A stretch of DNA of 64,000 nt from Chitinophaga sp. XS-30. Its GTDB lineage: Bacteria; Bacteroidota; Bacteroidia; Chitinophagales; Chitinophagaceae. How positions within the stretch are numbered: the stretch's first letter is position 1; each line of letters opens with the position of its first letter. The position numbers and the translations under genes are program-made. The stretch spans positions 5,330,032-5,394,031 of the forward strand of contig NZ_CP043006.1 in assembly GCF_008086345.1 (NCBI RefSeq). The letters are read 5' to 3'. This document shows, in pieces, positions 8,867 through 17,437 of the stretch. A model generated the notes under the pieces. It saw only the letters and a program-made list of their open reading frames with translations. It did not search any database and was not told the origin of the DNA.

Positions 8867-8903
8867 ATGGCATTAATTGTATAAATTATGGCATTTGTGC
8901 CAT
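8867..8903. promoter_or_regulatory. Probable AraC-type operator between the SDR gene and the GlxA-type regulator
   Basis: ATGGCATT occurs at 8867-8874 and again at 8888-8895, 21 bp apart, which is two helical turns and places both half-sites on the same DNA face. The second copy is also the left arm of the inverted repeat ATGGCATTTGTGCCAT (8888-8903). Direct repeats at 21 bp are the usual geometry for AraC-family regulators. The site lies in the divergent intergenic region of an AraC-type gene. The ATG at 8888 is therefore better explained as an operator than as that gene's start. Confidence 0.5.
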
Positions 8904-8941
8904 CTGGCAGACATCTTACATTTGTAATACGCTATCAAATT

Positions 8942-9946
8942 ATGCGGAAAAAAACGAAGAAACTGATCGTTGTTGTACCCATGCCGGGTACATTTTTGCT
9001 GGATATCGCCGGACCGCTTGACATCTTCACAGCTGTGGACGGCCTGTTGGGCGAAAGGGCGGCATCATCCGCTGAAGGATATGAGGTATTGACCGCTTCT
9101 CCGCTCAGCACGAAAAAGATCCCGACAAAAAGCCATATGGAAATAAGTTGCGAGGTGAAGGTGCATGAGATCAGCCGGCCGATAGATACCCTGATCATTG
9201 CCGGTTTCCCGATGGCCATGCTGCATACCAGTGAGGGTTTCATCCGCTGGTTACGGGACACTTACCCGAAAGTACGGCGCATCTGCTCCGTATGCGTAGG
9301 CACCTACGCATTGGCAGAAGCTGGCATACTGAAAGGGAAACATGTCACTACGCACTGGCAGTTCAGCCAGGATTTCCAGCACAGGTATCCGGGCATAAAA
9401 GTAGATACAAATCCATTCTATACGCGGGACGGCAATGTGTACACTTCCGGAGGCGTTGCATCGGGAATAGACCTCTCCCTGGCATTGGTAGAGGAGGATT
9501 ATGGACGGGACCTGGCCCTTGCTGCCGCACGCAAACTCGTATTATACCTGAAACGTACCGGTTATCAATCACAATTCAGCTCGCTGTTGCAGGTGCATGC
9601 AATGGAGCATTCCATAGCAGGGAAATTGTATCCCTGGATGATCCGCCATTTGCAGGAAGACCTCCACGTAGCGCGCCTCGCTGAACACAGCCATATGAGC
9701 CTGCGGAACTTCAACCGCGTATTCATCAGGGAAACAGGCATGACACCCGCAAAATTCGTGGAGAAAGTACGGGTGGAAGTGGCCAGAAAATACCTGGAAG
9801 ACAGCGACCTGAGCATGGAGCAGATAGCCGTAAAATGTGGATTGGGAGGGCTTGTGTCCATGCGCCGCACCTTTATGCGGCATATGATGGTGTCGCCTTC
9901 AGATTACCGCCGGTCTTTCAGAACGGCATTACCAACAGTACATTGA
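8942..9946 (+). CDS. GlxA-family transcriptional regulator (DJ-1/PfpI plus AraC HTH)
   Basis: The 334-residue protein has an N-terminal DJ-1/PfpI-like domain (about residues 8-175, ligand-sensing). Its nucleophile-elbow motif is CSVCVGTYALAEAG, with Cys118, and THWQ follows. A C-terminal AraC domain of two helix-turn-helix units spans about 230-330 (LHVARLAEHSHMSLRNFNRVF and MEQIAVKCGLGG). The frame extends upstream to 8888, but that ATG falls inside a probable operator, and MRKKTKKLIVVVP starting at 8942 matches the usual start just before the first strand. It acts in the cytoplasm as a DNA-binding regulator. A GAPDH gene follows after 19 bp and an SDR gene is divergent; both are candidate targets. 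Confidence 0.9.
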   Translation: MRKKTKKLIVVVPMPGTFLLDIAGPLDIFTAVDGLLGERAASSAEGYEVLTASPLSTKKIPTKSHMEISCEVKVHEISRPIDTLIIAGFPMAMLHTSEGFIRWLRDTYPKVRRICSVCVGTYALAEAGILKGKHVTTHWQFSQDFQHRYPGIKVDTNPFYTRDGNVYTSGGVASGIDLSLALVEEDYGRDLALAAARKLVLYLKRTGYQSQFSSLLQVHAMEHSIAGKLYPWMIRHLQEDLHVARLAEHSHMSLRNFNRVFIRETGMTPAKFVEKVRVEVARKYLEDSDLSMEQIAVKCGLGGLVSMRRTFMRHMMVSPSDYRRSFRTALPTVH

Positions 9947-9965
9947 TATTGATCACCTAAAAAAT

Positions 9966-10979
9966 ATGATGATGAAAGTAGCTATTAACGGATTCGGACG
10001 GATAGGCAGAATGACGCTGAGAGCATTGCAGCACAAACAAGGCGTGGAAGTTGCGGCCATAAACGACCTTACAGATATCGGACTGCTCGCGCACCTGTTG
10101 AAATATGATTCCTCCCATGGTAAATTCCCCGGAACAGTATCCCACGATGATAAACACCTGATCGTAAACGGCAAAAATATATTGCTGCTGAATGAGCGTT
10201 CTCCCGAGAAATTGCCCTGGGGGGCATTGGGCATAGATGTGGTCATAGAATCAACCGGCCGCTTTACCCAGCGGGAGCTGGCACAACAGCATATTACGGC
10301 AGGCGCGGGAAAAGTGCTGATCACGGCACCCGCCACCGGCCATGTAAAAACGATCGTGCATGGCGTGAACGATGATCTGATCAGTATGGATGATGAGATA
10401 TTGTCTACTGCTTCGTGTACAACAAACTGCATCGCACCGGTACTCTACCTGCTGGATAAGGAATATGGCATCGCATCAGGGTTCATGAGCACGGTACACG
10501 CATTTACGATGGACCAGATGCTGCAGGATGGTCCGCATAAAGACTACAGAAGGGCCAGAGCGGCCACGCAATCTATCATTCCCACCACCACCGGCGCGGC
10601 AAAAGCAATCGGGGATGTACTGCCCGCGCTGAAAGGCAGGATGGATGGTTTCTCCTACAGGGTGCCTGTGATCGATGGCTCTATTGCAGATATGTCTTTG
10701 AACCTTGAAAAGCCTGCTTCAGCGGAAGAGATCAACCAGCTGTTCAAACATTATGCCGCTGCTTCGCTGAACGGCATCCTGGAGTACACGGAAGAGCCTT
10801 TGGTGTCCGCGGATATTCTCGGGAACACGCATTCCTCCATCGTAGATGGAACACTGACGCGTGCCATAGGCAATCTTGTAAAGGTAGTAGCCTGGTATGA
10901 TAATGAAGTGGGCATCTCCAACAGGATCGCAGAGCTGACCGTGGAACTGGCGAAGCAAGAGACAACGGTATCAGCATGA
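9966..10979 (+). CDS. gap: Type I glyceraldehyde-3-phosphate dehydrogenase
   Basis: The 337 residues match GAPDH end to end. The NAD-binding GFGRIGR is at 9-15, an Asp at the end of strand 2 (INDL) favours NAD over NADP, and the active-site SCTTNC carries Cys151. His178 in TVHAF is the base, and WYDNEVGISNR is near the C-terminus. The enzyme oxidises and phosphorylates glyceraldehyde 3-phosphate to 1,3-bisphosphoglycerate in glycolysis. The start is ATGATGATG, so the first Met could be 9966, 9969 or 9972. It lies 19 bp after the GlxA-type regulator with no terminator between them and is probably co-transcribed. No other glycolytic gene is near, so it may be a conditionally expressed second copy. 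Confidence 0.96.
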   Translation: MMMKVAINGFGRIGRMTLRALQHKQGVEVAAINDLTDIGLLAHLLKYDSSHGKFPGTVSHDDKHLIVNGKNILLLNERSPEKLPWGALGIDVVIESTGRFTQRELAQQHITAGAGKVLITAPATGHVKTIVHGVNDDLISMDDEILSTASCTTNCIAPVLYLLDKEYGIASGFMSTVHAFTMDQMLQDGPHKDYRRARAATQSIIPTTTGAAKAIGDVLPALKGRMDGFSYRVPVIDGSIADMSLNLEKPASAEEINQLFKHYAAASLNGILEYTEEPLVSADILGNTHSSIVDGTLTRAIGNLVKVVAWYDNEVGISNRIAELTVELAKQETTVSA

Positions 10980-10984
10980 ATGCA

Positions 10985-11035
10985 TAAAAAAAAGACTGTC
11001 TCCTGCTATTGCAAACACGGAGACAGTCTCTTTGT
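10985..11035 (+). terminator. Strong intrinsic terminator after gap, probably bidirectional
   Basis: AGACTGTCTCC (10993-11003) pairs perfectly with GGAGACAGTCT (11019-11029) in an 11-bp stem with a 15-base loop. A-rich bases lie before it and CTTTGTT after it. It ends the GlxA-type regulator/gap unit and could also stop the convergent TlpA transcript, whose stop is at 11080. Confidence 0.85.
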
Positions 11036-11079
11036 TATAAAACACTGCACTAATGATGACGCTGGTAAAGCTGTAACGG

Positions 11080-12516
11080 CTATCCTTTACTGTTTGCGGC
11101 CGCCATATCAATCATGGCTGAGAGTTCCTCTACCGCTGCATCATCGCCGCCGGTGAAGCCAGTCACCTTGAAACGGATGTTTCCACGGCCATCGATCACG
11201 AACTTGGCGGGAATGCCTCTGACCCCGAACATTGACACCGCATTGTTCTTTTTGGTCGCGGGATCTTTGGCGTCCATATACAGGTCGAATGTAAACTTGT
11301 TTTCCGCCAGGTAATCCTGCGCGTCTTGCTGCGGTGTTGCGGTACGTTCCCAGGTATGAATGAAAAGGAACTCCACATTCGGGTCCTTGCTGTATTTGTT
11401 TACCGCCATCTGCATGGCCGGGAATGATTTCTTGCAGGGGCCGCACCAGGTAGCCCAAAAATCGAGCACAATGGTTTTACCTTTAAAATCCGCCAGCGAT
11501 ACGGTTTTACCATTCACATCCTTCACTTCGAATGCGGGCGCCGCTTCATCCACCAGCATCTTCGCCACATCTTCCCGGATCTTTTCCCTCAGCACCTGCT
11601 GAACTTCCGCCATATACGCGGAACTCTCCCTGCCGGGGTTCAGTTGCTCATAAGCAAGCAATAACGCCTTCTTCATCTCCGCATCGGCTTTCCCCTCACG
11701 GGCGAATTTATCCAATATGCTGAAGGCTTCCCGGTATTTGCCATTGCGGCTCAGCAGGAGACCGTAGTTGCGGGCCATTTCCTCATCTTTGCCGCCGGTG
11801 CTGTCGTACGCCTCAGCGATGTATTTCAGCGCACCTGCGTAGTCTTTGTCCTGCATAAGTATCTTGCCGTACAGGTTCAGAAAACGGTAATAATCGTTCC
11901 GGGGGTTGTACAGGCGGTCGCCGGCACGGGCGGGATCCGGGTTTTCGTACAGCTTCCGGGCATTGTCCAGCTCCGTTTTAACCAGGGCTTTAGCGGATTT
12001 GTTGTCATACATCATCAGCTGACCGGCAATGATCGTGATCGCTGTATTACGGAAACCGGCCCCTTTCACCTGGCTTACATATTCCAGCGCTTTCTTCGTG
12101 TTCTTCTCTTCCACATAGGCATTGGCCACCGAATAGCGGATCATATCCATCTCTGCGTCAGGGAACTGGCGGCGGTAGGCCAGGTACATGTCCTCCTGCG
12201 TTTTTCCACCTTTTGCCTGGAAGAGTTTGTTCATGCCATCAACGGCGGCGAAGCGGCCGAGCGGATATTGCTTCACGATAGCTTCGAACAACGAGTCGGC
12301 ATTGCCGGCATCTGGTTTGGCATTGTAGTACTGCAGCAGGACGCCGAGGTCTTCCTCGTTGCCGGATGCCAGCTTCGCAACACGCTGTTGCACCACGGCC
12401 GGATCTTTTTCATTCACCAGCGAGTCGAGCCGGGGGTTGCTGCGCTGTTGAGGAGCTTGTTGCGCCACGGCGCAAGTGGCTGTTATCAACAACGATACCG
12501 TAAGTATTTTTTTCAT
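11080..12516 (-). CDS. Secreted TlpA-like thioredoxin with long TPR-like N-terminal part
   Basis: From the ATG at 12516 the product is 478 residues with a signal peptide (MKKILTVSLLITATCAVAQ). An upstream ATG at 12525 is possible, but 12588 would lie inside the SusD gene. Residues about 30-330 form an alpha-helical, TPR-like region. The C-terminal thioredoxin fold has WATWCGPCKK near residues 350-358 and the cis-proline element VRGIPAKFVID. The CGPC pair should be redox active in the periplasm. It follows the SusD gene by 34 bp and closes the sigma-FecR-SusC-SusD set. The second locus also ends in a thioredoxin, suggesting a recurrent operon job such as maintaining thiols of the surface lipoprotein or reducing the imported substrate (inference). 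Confidence 0.88.
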   Translation of the reverse strand: MKKILTVSLLITATCAVAQQAPQQRSNPRLDSLVNEKDPAVVQQRVAKLASGNEEDLGVLLQYYNAKPDAGNADSLFEAIVKQYPLGRFAAVDGMNKLFQAKGGKTQEDMYLAYRRQFPDAEMDMIRYSVANAYVEEKNTKKALEYVSQVKGAGFRNTAITIIAGQLMMYDNKSAKALVKTELDNARKLYENPDPARAGDRLYNPRNDYYRFLNLYGKILMQDKDYAGALKYIAEAYDSTGGKDEEMARNYGLLLSRNGKYREAFSILDKFAREGKADAEMKKALLLAYEQLNPGRESSAYMAEVQQVLREKIREDVAKMLVDEAAPAFEVKDVNGKTVSLADFKGKTIVLDFWATWCGPCKKSFPAMQMAVNKYSKDPNVEFLFIHTWERTATPQQDAQDYLAENKFTFDLYMDAKDPATKKNNAVSMFGVRGIPAKFVIDGRGNIRFKVTGFTGGDDAAVEELSAMIDMAAANSKG

Positions 12517-12550
12517 GTCGTACATTTTTGCGAGATAGTATTGGGTTGGT

Positions 12551-13924
12551 TTAGTAATCCGGATTATCATCAAGGACCGGGTTAGCATTACGTTCCTGCA
12601 GGGGGATGGGGTACAGCTGCTGGAAGGATTGCCATTGCGGCTTGATGAGGCTCAGCACTTCGGTGGCTTTATTCAGTCTCTTCAGGTTAAACCACCTGTC
12701 GGATTCCGTGAAAAGCTCCACCCAGTGTTCATGCTCCAGGGCGGCAAGCAACGCTTCCTTACCTGTATTGAGCGGCAACAGGCCGATCTGTGCGCGGCCG
12801 CGCACTTCATTGATATCCTTCACGCCGTCCTCCGTTTTGTTCTGATTGGCGCGGGCTTCAGCACGGATCAAATACATTTCGGCCAGCCGGAAAACGATGG
12901 GATACTCGGTCCCGGCAATCGTTTGCCGGACTTTGTACTTGTATGGGTAACGGTATTCCTTGCCCTGCCAGGTGATGGGCTGCGTCCAGAAAACCTTACG
13001 CTGATCGTTGGCTTCGAATGTATTGGCGAGCGTATCGTATAGCACGAACGTAGGCGTGCTCGCGGGTACGAACTCGGATGCTTGTATGGCGGCCTGGTTA
13101 GGCAGGCCCAACAGGGAGATATGCCAGATGGTTTCGCTGCTGTTGTTAAGAAAGACCTGGCTGAGATCGTTTACCAGGCTGTAATCAACATTGCCGATCA
13201 CTTCGGATGCCGCTGCTTCGGACGCCTCCCAGTTACCCTGGTACAGGTACACCTTGGCGAGCAGCGCCGCAGCCACGTAGCGGTTGGCTCTGGACCGGCC
13301 GGCTGAAGGATAGGTGGAGCGCATCAGCTCTTTGGCTTCCGTCAGGTCCGTTACCATTTGCTTGTACACATCTGCCACTTCCGCACGGGGCAGCTGGCTG
13401 TTCGCGATAGCATTGGTATTGGTTACGAGGGGCATTTTGCCGAAGAAATTGGTCATCTGGAAGTAGCACCACGCGCGGAGAAATTTCGCTTCGCCCAGCA
13501 GCTGGTTCCGCAACGATGCCGACAGCGCAGTCGTGGCCGTCAGCCCTTCGATGGCATAATTGGTACGGCCGATACGGGTATATATATTCAAATACATCTC
13601 GGCCAGTTCGTTGCCCGCGGCCAGCGTGTTATTCTTGAAATTATCGAAGCTGGTAGTGGAAACATAATATCCTTCATCGGCGCTCATCGCTCCATACTTG
13701 ATGCTGTTGAAAAAAACAGACCTGCTACCGGATGACAGGCCGCTGTAAATCCCCGAGATCACTGCCGAAGCGCTGGCGGAATCCACATAGGCGTTATCCG
13801 AACCGATGGCGTTGGGCGGTGTGCTGATATCGATGAATTTTTCGCACGAAGCCATGCCTGAAACGGCCGCCAGGAAAATGAGCCCTCCGCAGGTGTTTTT
13901 TATGCTGATATGTCTGAGTGTCAT
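12551..13924 (-). CDS. RagB/SusD-family nutrient-binding outer-membrane lipoprotein
   Basis: The ATG at 13924 gives a 457-residue lipoprotein precursor with lipobox SGMASC (Cys27). A frame extension to 13951 would overlap the SusC stop and precede the signal peptide with nine extra residues. Typical family features are the N-terminal alpha-helical region with NAYVDSASASAVISGIYSGL and GEAKFLRAWCYFQMTNFFG, and the C-terminal RLAEMYLIRAEARANQ and HWVELFTESDRWFNLKRL motifs. SusD lids close over the SusC barrel and bind the substrate outside the cell. It lies 13 bp after the SusC gene, its certain partner. Confidence 0.95.
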   Translation of the reverse strand: MTLRHISIKNTCGGLIFLAAVSGMASCEKFIDISTPPNAIGSDNAYVDSASASAVISGIYSGLSSGSRSVFFNSIKYGAMSADEGYYVSTTSFDNFKNNTLAAGNELAEMYLNIYTRIGRTNYAIEGLTATTALSASLRNQLLGEAKFLRAWCYFQMTNFFGKMPLVTNTNAIANSQLPRAEVADVYKQMVTDLTEAKELMRSTYPSAGRSRANRYVAAALLAKVYLYQGNWEASEAAASEVIGNVDYSLVNDLSQVFLNNSSETIWHISLLGLPNQAAIQASEFVPASTPTFVLYDTLANTFEANDQRKVFWTQPITWQGKEYRYPYKYKVRQTIAGTEYPIVFRLAEMYLIRAEARANQNKTEDGVKDINEVRGRAQIGLLPLNTGKEALLAALEHEHWVELFTESDRWFNLKRLNKATEVLSLIKPQWQSFQQLYPIPLQERNANPVLDDNPDY

Positions 13925-13937
13925 GCTGTAATCGGTT

Positions 13938-16900
13938 TTAAAGTGAAACATTGATACCGGCTGTGATCACGCGCAGCGGCGGCATGTTGAGGCCTGTTTC
14001 CGGGTCGTACACATATTTCTGTTTAGATATCCATCCAAGGTTCTGCCCCTGCAGATATACACGGAGATTGTCCATCCTGATGCGGTGGGCCCATGCCTCC
14101 GGCAGCTTGTAGGAAATATTCACGTTGCGCAGGCGCAGGAAGGAGGTATTCCCGAACACTGCATCGGATGACGAATAGCCCGAGTAAATAGTGGTAGCGG
14201 AAGAATAGCGCGGTACATTGGTGGGATCGCCGGGTTGCTGCCAGCGGTCAAGCCAGTGTACGGGCATATTGCCGTTGCTCAGTGCGCCGGGCGATGAAGT
14301 GGGCAGCAATGTTCCGTCCTGGAAAGTATATTGAAGGAAGAAGCTCAGATCGAAATTCCGGTAGGTGAATGTATTATTCAGACCGCCGTAAGCCTTGGGG
14401 GCGGTGTACCCCACTACCGCCCGGTCTGTGGAAAAGTTGGGCGTGAAGGTGAGACTGTCTTTACCCATATCACGGTACATGGGCCGCCCGGTGCCAGGGT
14501 CCACTCCGGCATACCTGAAACGCAGCAGGTAACTGAGCTGTTGCCCGATGGCATTGGCGTTGTAGTAGAAATAGCTTTTGCTCGCGCGCACTACTTTGGT
14601 ACGGGGGATGGTGAGATTGAACGAAGAACTCCAGCGGAAGGCCTTCGTCCTTACATTCACCGTATTCAGCTCGAACTCTACGCCGGTGTTCTGAATGAGG
14701 GCATCGAAGTTGGCGCTGTAAGAGTTGAACCCTGCCTGTGATGCCATGGAAAGGAAGCCCAGTTGATTGGGGGTGCGGTTGCGGTAATAGTTGGCCGTGA
14801 GCTGCAGCCTGTCCTGAAGGAAACCCAGATCAAGACCAAACTCCATTTTATAGGTGGTCTGCCATTGCAGCGTGGGATTGTCGATCCGGTTGGGTGCAAC
14901 GGCCGCACCGTTCTCATAAGGCGTTTGCGGCGTGTACAGCGTACGGTAAAGGTAATCGCCGATCTGGTCGTTACCTGTTACGCCGTAGCTGGCACGCAGT
15001 TTCCCAAAGTTCAGCCAGTGCTGCGCATTCAGGAAATGCTCGTTAGAAAAGACCCATGCCGCACCTACCGACCAGAAGTCACCGAAGCGGTTGCTGGCGC
15101 CGAAGCGGGACGAGCCATCACGGCGCAGCACAGCATTGAAGATGTAGCGGGAATCCCAGTCGTAGGTCACGCGGCCGAAGACGGAGTTATACCGGTATTG
15201 CGTATGGCTGGTGCCCGGTGTGCCATAGGAACCGGCGCCTGCTAAAGATCCCAGCAGTGCCGCCGTGCTGTAGTTGTCGGCCGTCATGCTGAAGGAAGTA
15301 TTGAGACTGTGCTGAAAAGTGGAACCCAGCAGCGCCAGCAGCCTGCCTTTGGCAATGTTACGGCTGTAGGTGACTTGCGGCTCCAGTATCCAGGAACGCT
15401 GATCGAAATTATCGAACAAGGCGGAGTTGGTGGGGGTTCCGCCGAGGGGGCTTTTCGAAATAGCGGGCATCCGGGTATTCTGATCCAGCGAGATACTGTT
15501 GAACCCAAAGCTGGTTTTGATATCCAGCCCGGGGATCACCGTGTAGCGCAATACCGAGTTAACCATCAGGTTGCTGGTTTTGCCGAAATATTTCTGCAGC
15601 AGGTATGTCTCAGGGTTCGGGAAATTGCCCACCCATACCAGGTTGCCGTTATCATCGTAAAGCGGAAAGTTCGGCGGCAGGATGTACCGGCTGCTAAGGT
15701 CCTGCCGGAGCAGGTTGCTTTCACCGAAGGAATAGTTCACGGCCACGGCAGCGTTGAACTTTTGATCCTGAGAACTATGGTCCGCATTCAGGCGGGCGGA
15801 CACGCGATAGTCATCAAATCCGCCGGGGAATACGGTGGTTTCTTTATGGTAACCGGCATTCAGCAGGAAGCGGTTCCGGCCATCCCCGCCTGAAACGGTA
15901 GCCTGTGCATCAGTAGTATTGGCGGTGCCTCCCAGGTACTTGCTTTGCCAGTCGGTGGTTTTGGTGGAATCCCAGACCAGCAGATCGGGCGCATTGGCCG
16001 CAGTGGGTGTGATACCATCGTTGGCGAAAGCTTCGTACCGCATCTGACGGTATTGCTGGTTGTTCATCATCGGGATAAAGTGGCCTACCTTACCGGCTCC
16101 CCGGTACACGTTCACATCAAATTTCGTTTTACCGGCTTTGCCTTTTTTTGTAGTGATGAGCACCACGCCGTTAGCGCCGCGGGTGCCGTAGATAGCTGTA
16201 GCGTCCGCATCTTTGAGCACATCTATCCGCTCGATCTCGGAGGGATTGATGATACTGAAAGGGCTGATACCGCCCTGTGCCGCGTAGGAGCCCCCCCGGG
16301 CATTGACATCATTGTTAACGGGAATTGCCCCATCCTGTATATTGAAAGGCACCCCATCAACGATGTACAGCGGCTGCGCACCCGCACCTGTAGGATCAAG
16401 GGTATTAATGCCGCGTACCACGATGGTCACGCGGGAGCCGGGCAGGCCGTTGGACTGGGTTACCAGTGCACCAGCCACACGGCCCTGCAGGGCGTTGAGC
16501 GGGTTGGCAATGGGCTGTTTGGCGATCTCTTCGGCCGATATGGAGCTGATGCTGCCCGTATTGCGCGTCCTGGTAGTGGTGCCATAACCGATCACCACCG
16601 TTTCGAGGGTGCTCACGCTTTGCTTCAGTTGAATATTGATCGTTTCGCGGCCTTTCACCTGCGTGCGCACCGTTTCATACCCTACGTAGGAAAAGGCCAC
16701 TTCCCCTTCACGATATGCGTTGCGGAGCACATAAGTGCCATCACCCCGGGTCAGCGTACCGAAAGACGTACCGGGGATCACCACGGAAACGGAAGCGACG
16801 GGATGGCCGGTTTCATCTGTCACACGGCCCCGCAGGGTGAAGGTATCCAGCGGCTGGCGGGCTTCCCTGGCCGGAACGACCGGCTGTTCCGCGGGGCGTT

Positions 16901-17264
16901 GCTTCCAGCTCAGAATAATCGTTTTACCCTGCACCACATAATCCAGTGGCTGATCTTTCAGTACCGTATTCAAAAACTCGAATACCGGCATATTTTCCGC
17001 TTTGAAAGTAACCGGCAACGTTTTGTCAAAAAAACGTTCGTTGGCGAAGAACACATAACCGGTCTGCTTTTCCACAGCCGAAAAAACCTGTTTCAATTTA
17101 GCTCCCGTCCCGGACCAGGACACATTTTGCGCGGAGCCCACAGCATAGGTATGCACTAGCAATAACGTCAACAGAAAGGCAGTCCATCTCATGACCCTCA
17201 GGATTTTGGTTAGGCGATGGCGGGTGTATGCGTCCCCCATCCGCCAATGGCAGATTTTTTGCAT
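13938..17264 (-). CDS. SusC/RagA-family TonB-dependent transporter with STN domain
   Basis: The 1108-residue protein has an unusual basic lead of about 25 residues (MQKICHWRMGDAY...) before the hydrophobic signal core TAFLLTLLLVHTYAVG. An STN domain (about 50-115) is the FecR contact in this class. A CarboxypepD-reg-like domain (RGRVTDETGHPVASVSVVIPG) and a plug with LQGRVAGALV and YIVDGVPF follow, and then the 22-strand barrel. The C-terminus is VITAGINVSL, as usual for outer-membrane insertion. It imports an organic nutrient in a TonB-dependent way with the downstream SusD. The start ATGCAAAAAA lies inside a sequence block shared with the second SusC locus, supporting 17264 as the start. 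Regulation by the upstream FecR/sigma pair is expected. Confidence 0.95.
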   Translation of the reverse strand: MQKICHWRMGDAYTRHRLTKILRVMRWTAFLLTLLLVHTYAVGSAQNVSWSGTGAKLKQVFSAVEKQTGYVFFANERFFDKTLPVTFKAENMPVFEFLNTVLKDQPLDYVVQGKTIILSWKQRPAEQPVVPAREARQPLDTFTLRGRVTDETGHPVASVSVVIPGTSFGTLTRGDGTYVLRNAYREGEVAFSYVGYETVRTQVKGRETINIQLKQSVSTLETVVIGYGTTTRTRNTGSISSISAEEIAKQPIANPLNALQGRVAGALVTQSNGLPGSRVTIVVRGINTLDPTGAGAQPLYIVDGVPFNIQDGAIPVNNDVNARGGSYAAQGGISPFSIINPSEIERIDVLKDADATAIYGTRGANGVVLITTKKGKAGKTKFDVNVYRGAGKVGHFIPMMNNQQYRQMRYEAFANDGITPTAANAPDLLVWDSTKTTDWQSKYLGGTANTTDAQATVSGGDGRNRFLLNAGYHKETTVFPGGFDDYRVSARLNADHSSQDQKFNAAVAVNYSFGESNLLRQDLSSRYILPPNFPLYDDNGNLVWVGNFPNPETYLLQKYFGKTSNLMVNSVLRYTVIPGLDIKTSFGFNSISLDQNTRMPAISKSPLGGTPTNSALFDNFDQRSWILEPQVTYSRNIAKGRLLALLGSTFQHSLNTSFSMTADNYSTAALLGSLAGAGSYGTPGTSHTQYRYNSVFGRVTYDWDSRYIFNAVLRRDGSSRFGASNRFGDFWSVGAAWVFSNEHFLNAQHWLNFGKLRASYGVTGNDQIGDYLYRTLYTPQTPYENGAAVAPNRIDNPTLQWQTTYKMEFGLDLGFLQDRLQLTANYYRNRTPNQLGFLSMASQAGFNSYSANFDALIQNTGVEFELNTVNVRTKAFRWSSSFNLTIPRTKVVRASKSYFYYNANAIGQQLSYLLRFRYAGVDPGTGRPMYRDMGKDSLTFTPNFSTDRAVVGYTAPKAYGGLNNTFTYRNFDLSFFLQYTFQDGTLLPTSSPGALSNGNMPVHWLDRWQQPGDPTNVPRYSSATTIYSGYSSSDAVFGNTSFLRLRNVNISYKLPEAWAHRIRMDNLRVYLQGQNLGWISKQKYVYDPETGLNMPPLRVITAGINVSL

Positions 17265-17289
17265 AAATTGCGATCAGTTTGGTTGTTAA
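17255..17289 (-). promoter_or_regulatory. Conserved leader/start block of the first complete SusC locus
   Basis: The minus strand reads TTAACAACCAAAC, a short variable stretch, then GCAATTTATGCAAAAAA, where ATG is the SusC start. The same block occurs at the other SusC start (25820-25857), while flanking sequence differs. Conservation reaching from the untranslated leader into the first codons suggests a translation or transcription control element of this operon class. Confidence 0.5.
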
Positions 17290-17329
17290 TTAAATGGTTT
17301 TCCAGACCTGTTTGATTTCGATCGAATAC

Positions 17330-17363
17330 GCCGTCCGGGGTGCAACCCGGGCGGCTTTCTTTT
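17330..17363. other. GC-rich hairpin in the SusC leader
   Basis: GCCGTCCGGG (17330-17339) pairs with CCCGGGCGGC (17346-17355), a 10-bp stem with one G-T wobble and a 6-base loop, followed on the plus strand by TTTCTTTTTTTCT. It looks like a plus-strand intrinsic terminator although no plus-strand gene precedes it. On the minus strand it lies in the 173-bp FecR-SusC gap and would fold in the SusC leader. It could block antisense transcription or attenuate SusC expression. Confidence 0.45.
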
Positions 17364-17437
17364 TTTCTACATAGTTGGCCCCGATCTGTTCTCTTTCTTG
17401 TTTTCTCTCCGGTTGGCAAATAAATATCTCATGTATG

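Noticed and set aside
8888-8941. Upstream extension of the GlxA-type regulator to an ATG at 8888
   Set aside because: That ATG is part of a repeated operator-like element; the conserved protein begins at 8942.
15945-17159. Long plus-strand frame of 404 codons
   Set aside because: It lies wholly opposite the SusC gene, with protein composition unlike real proteins; GC-rich codon bias of the true gene keeps its antisense open.
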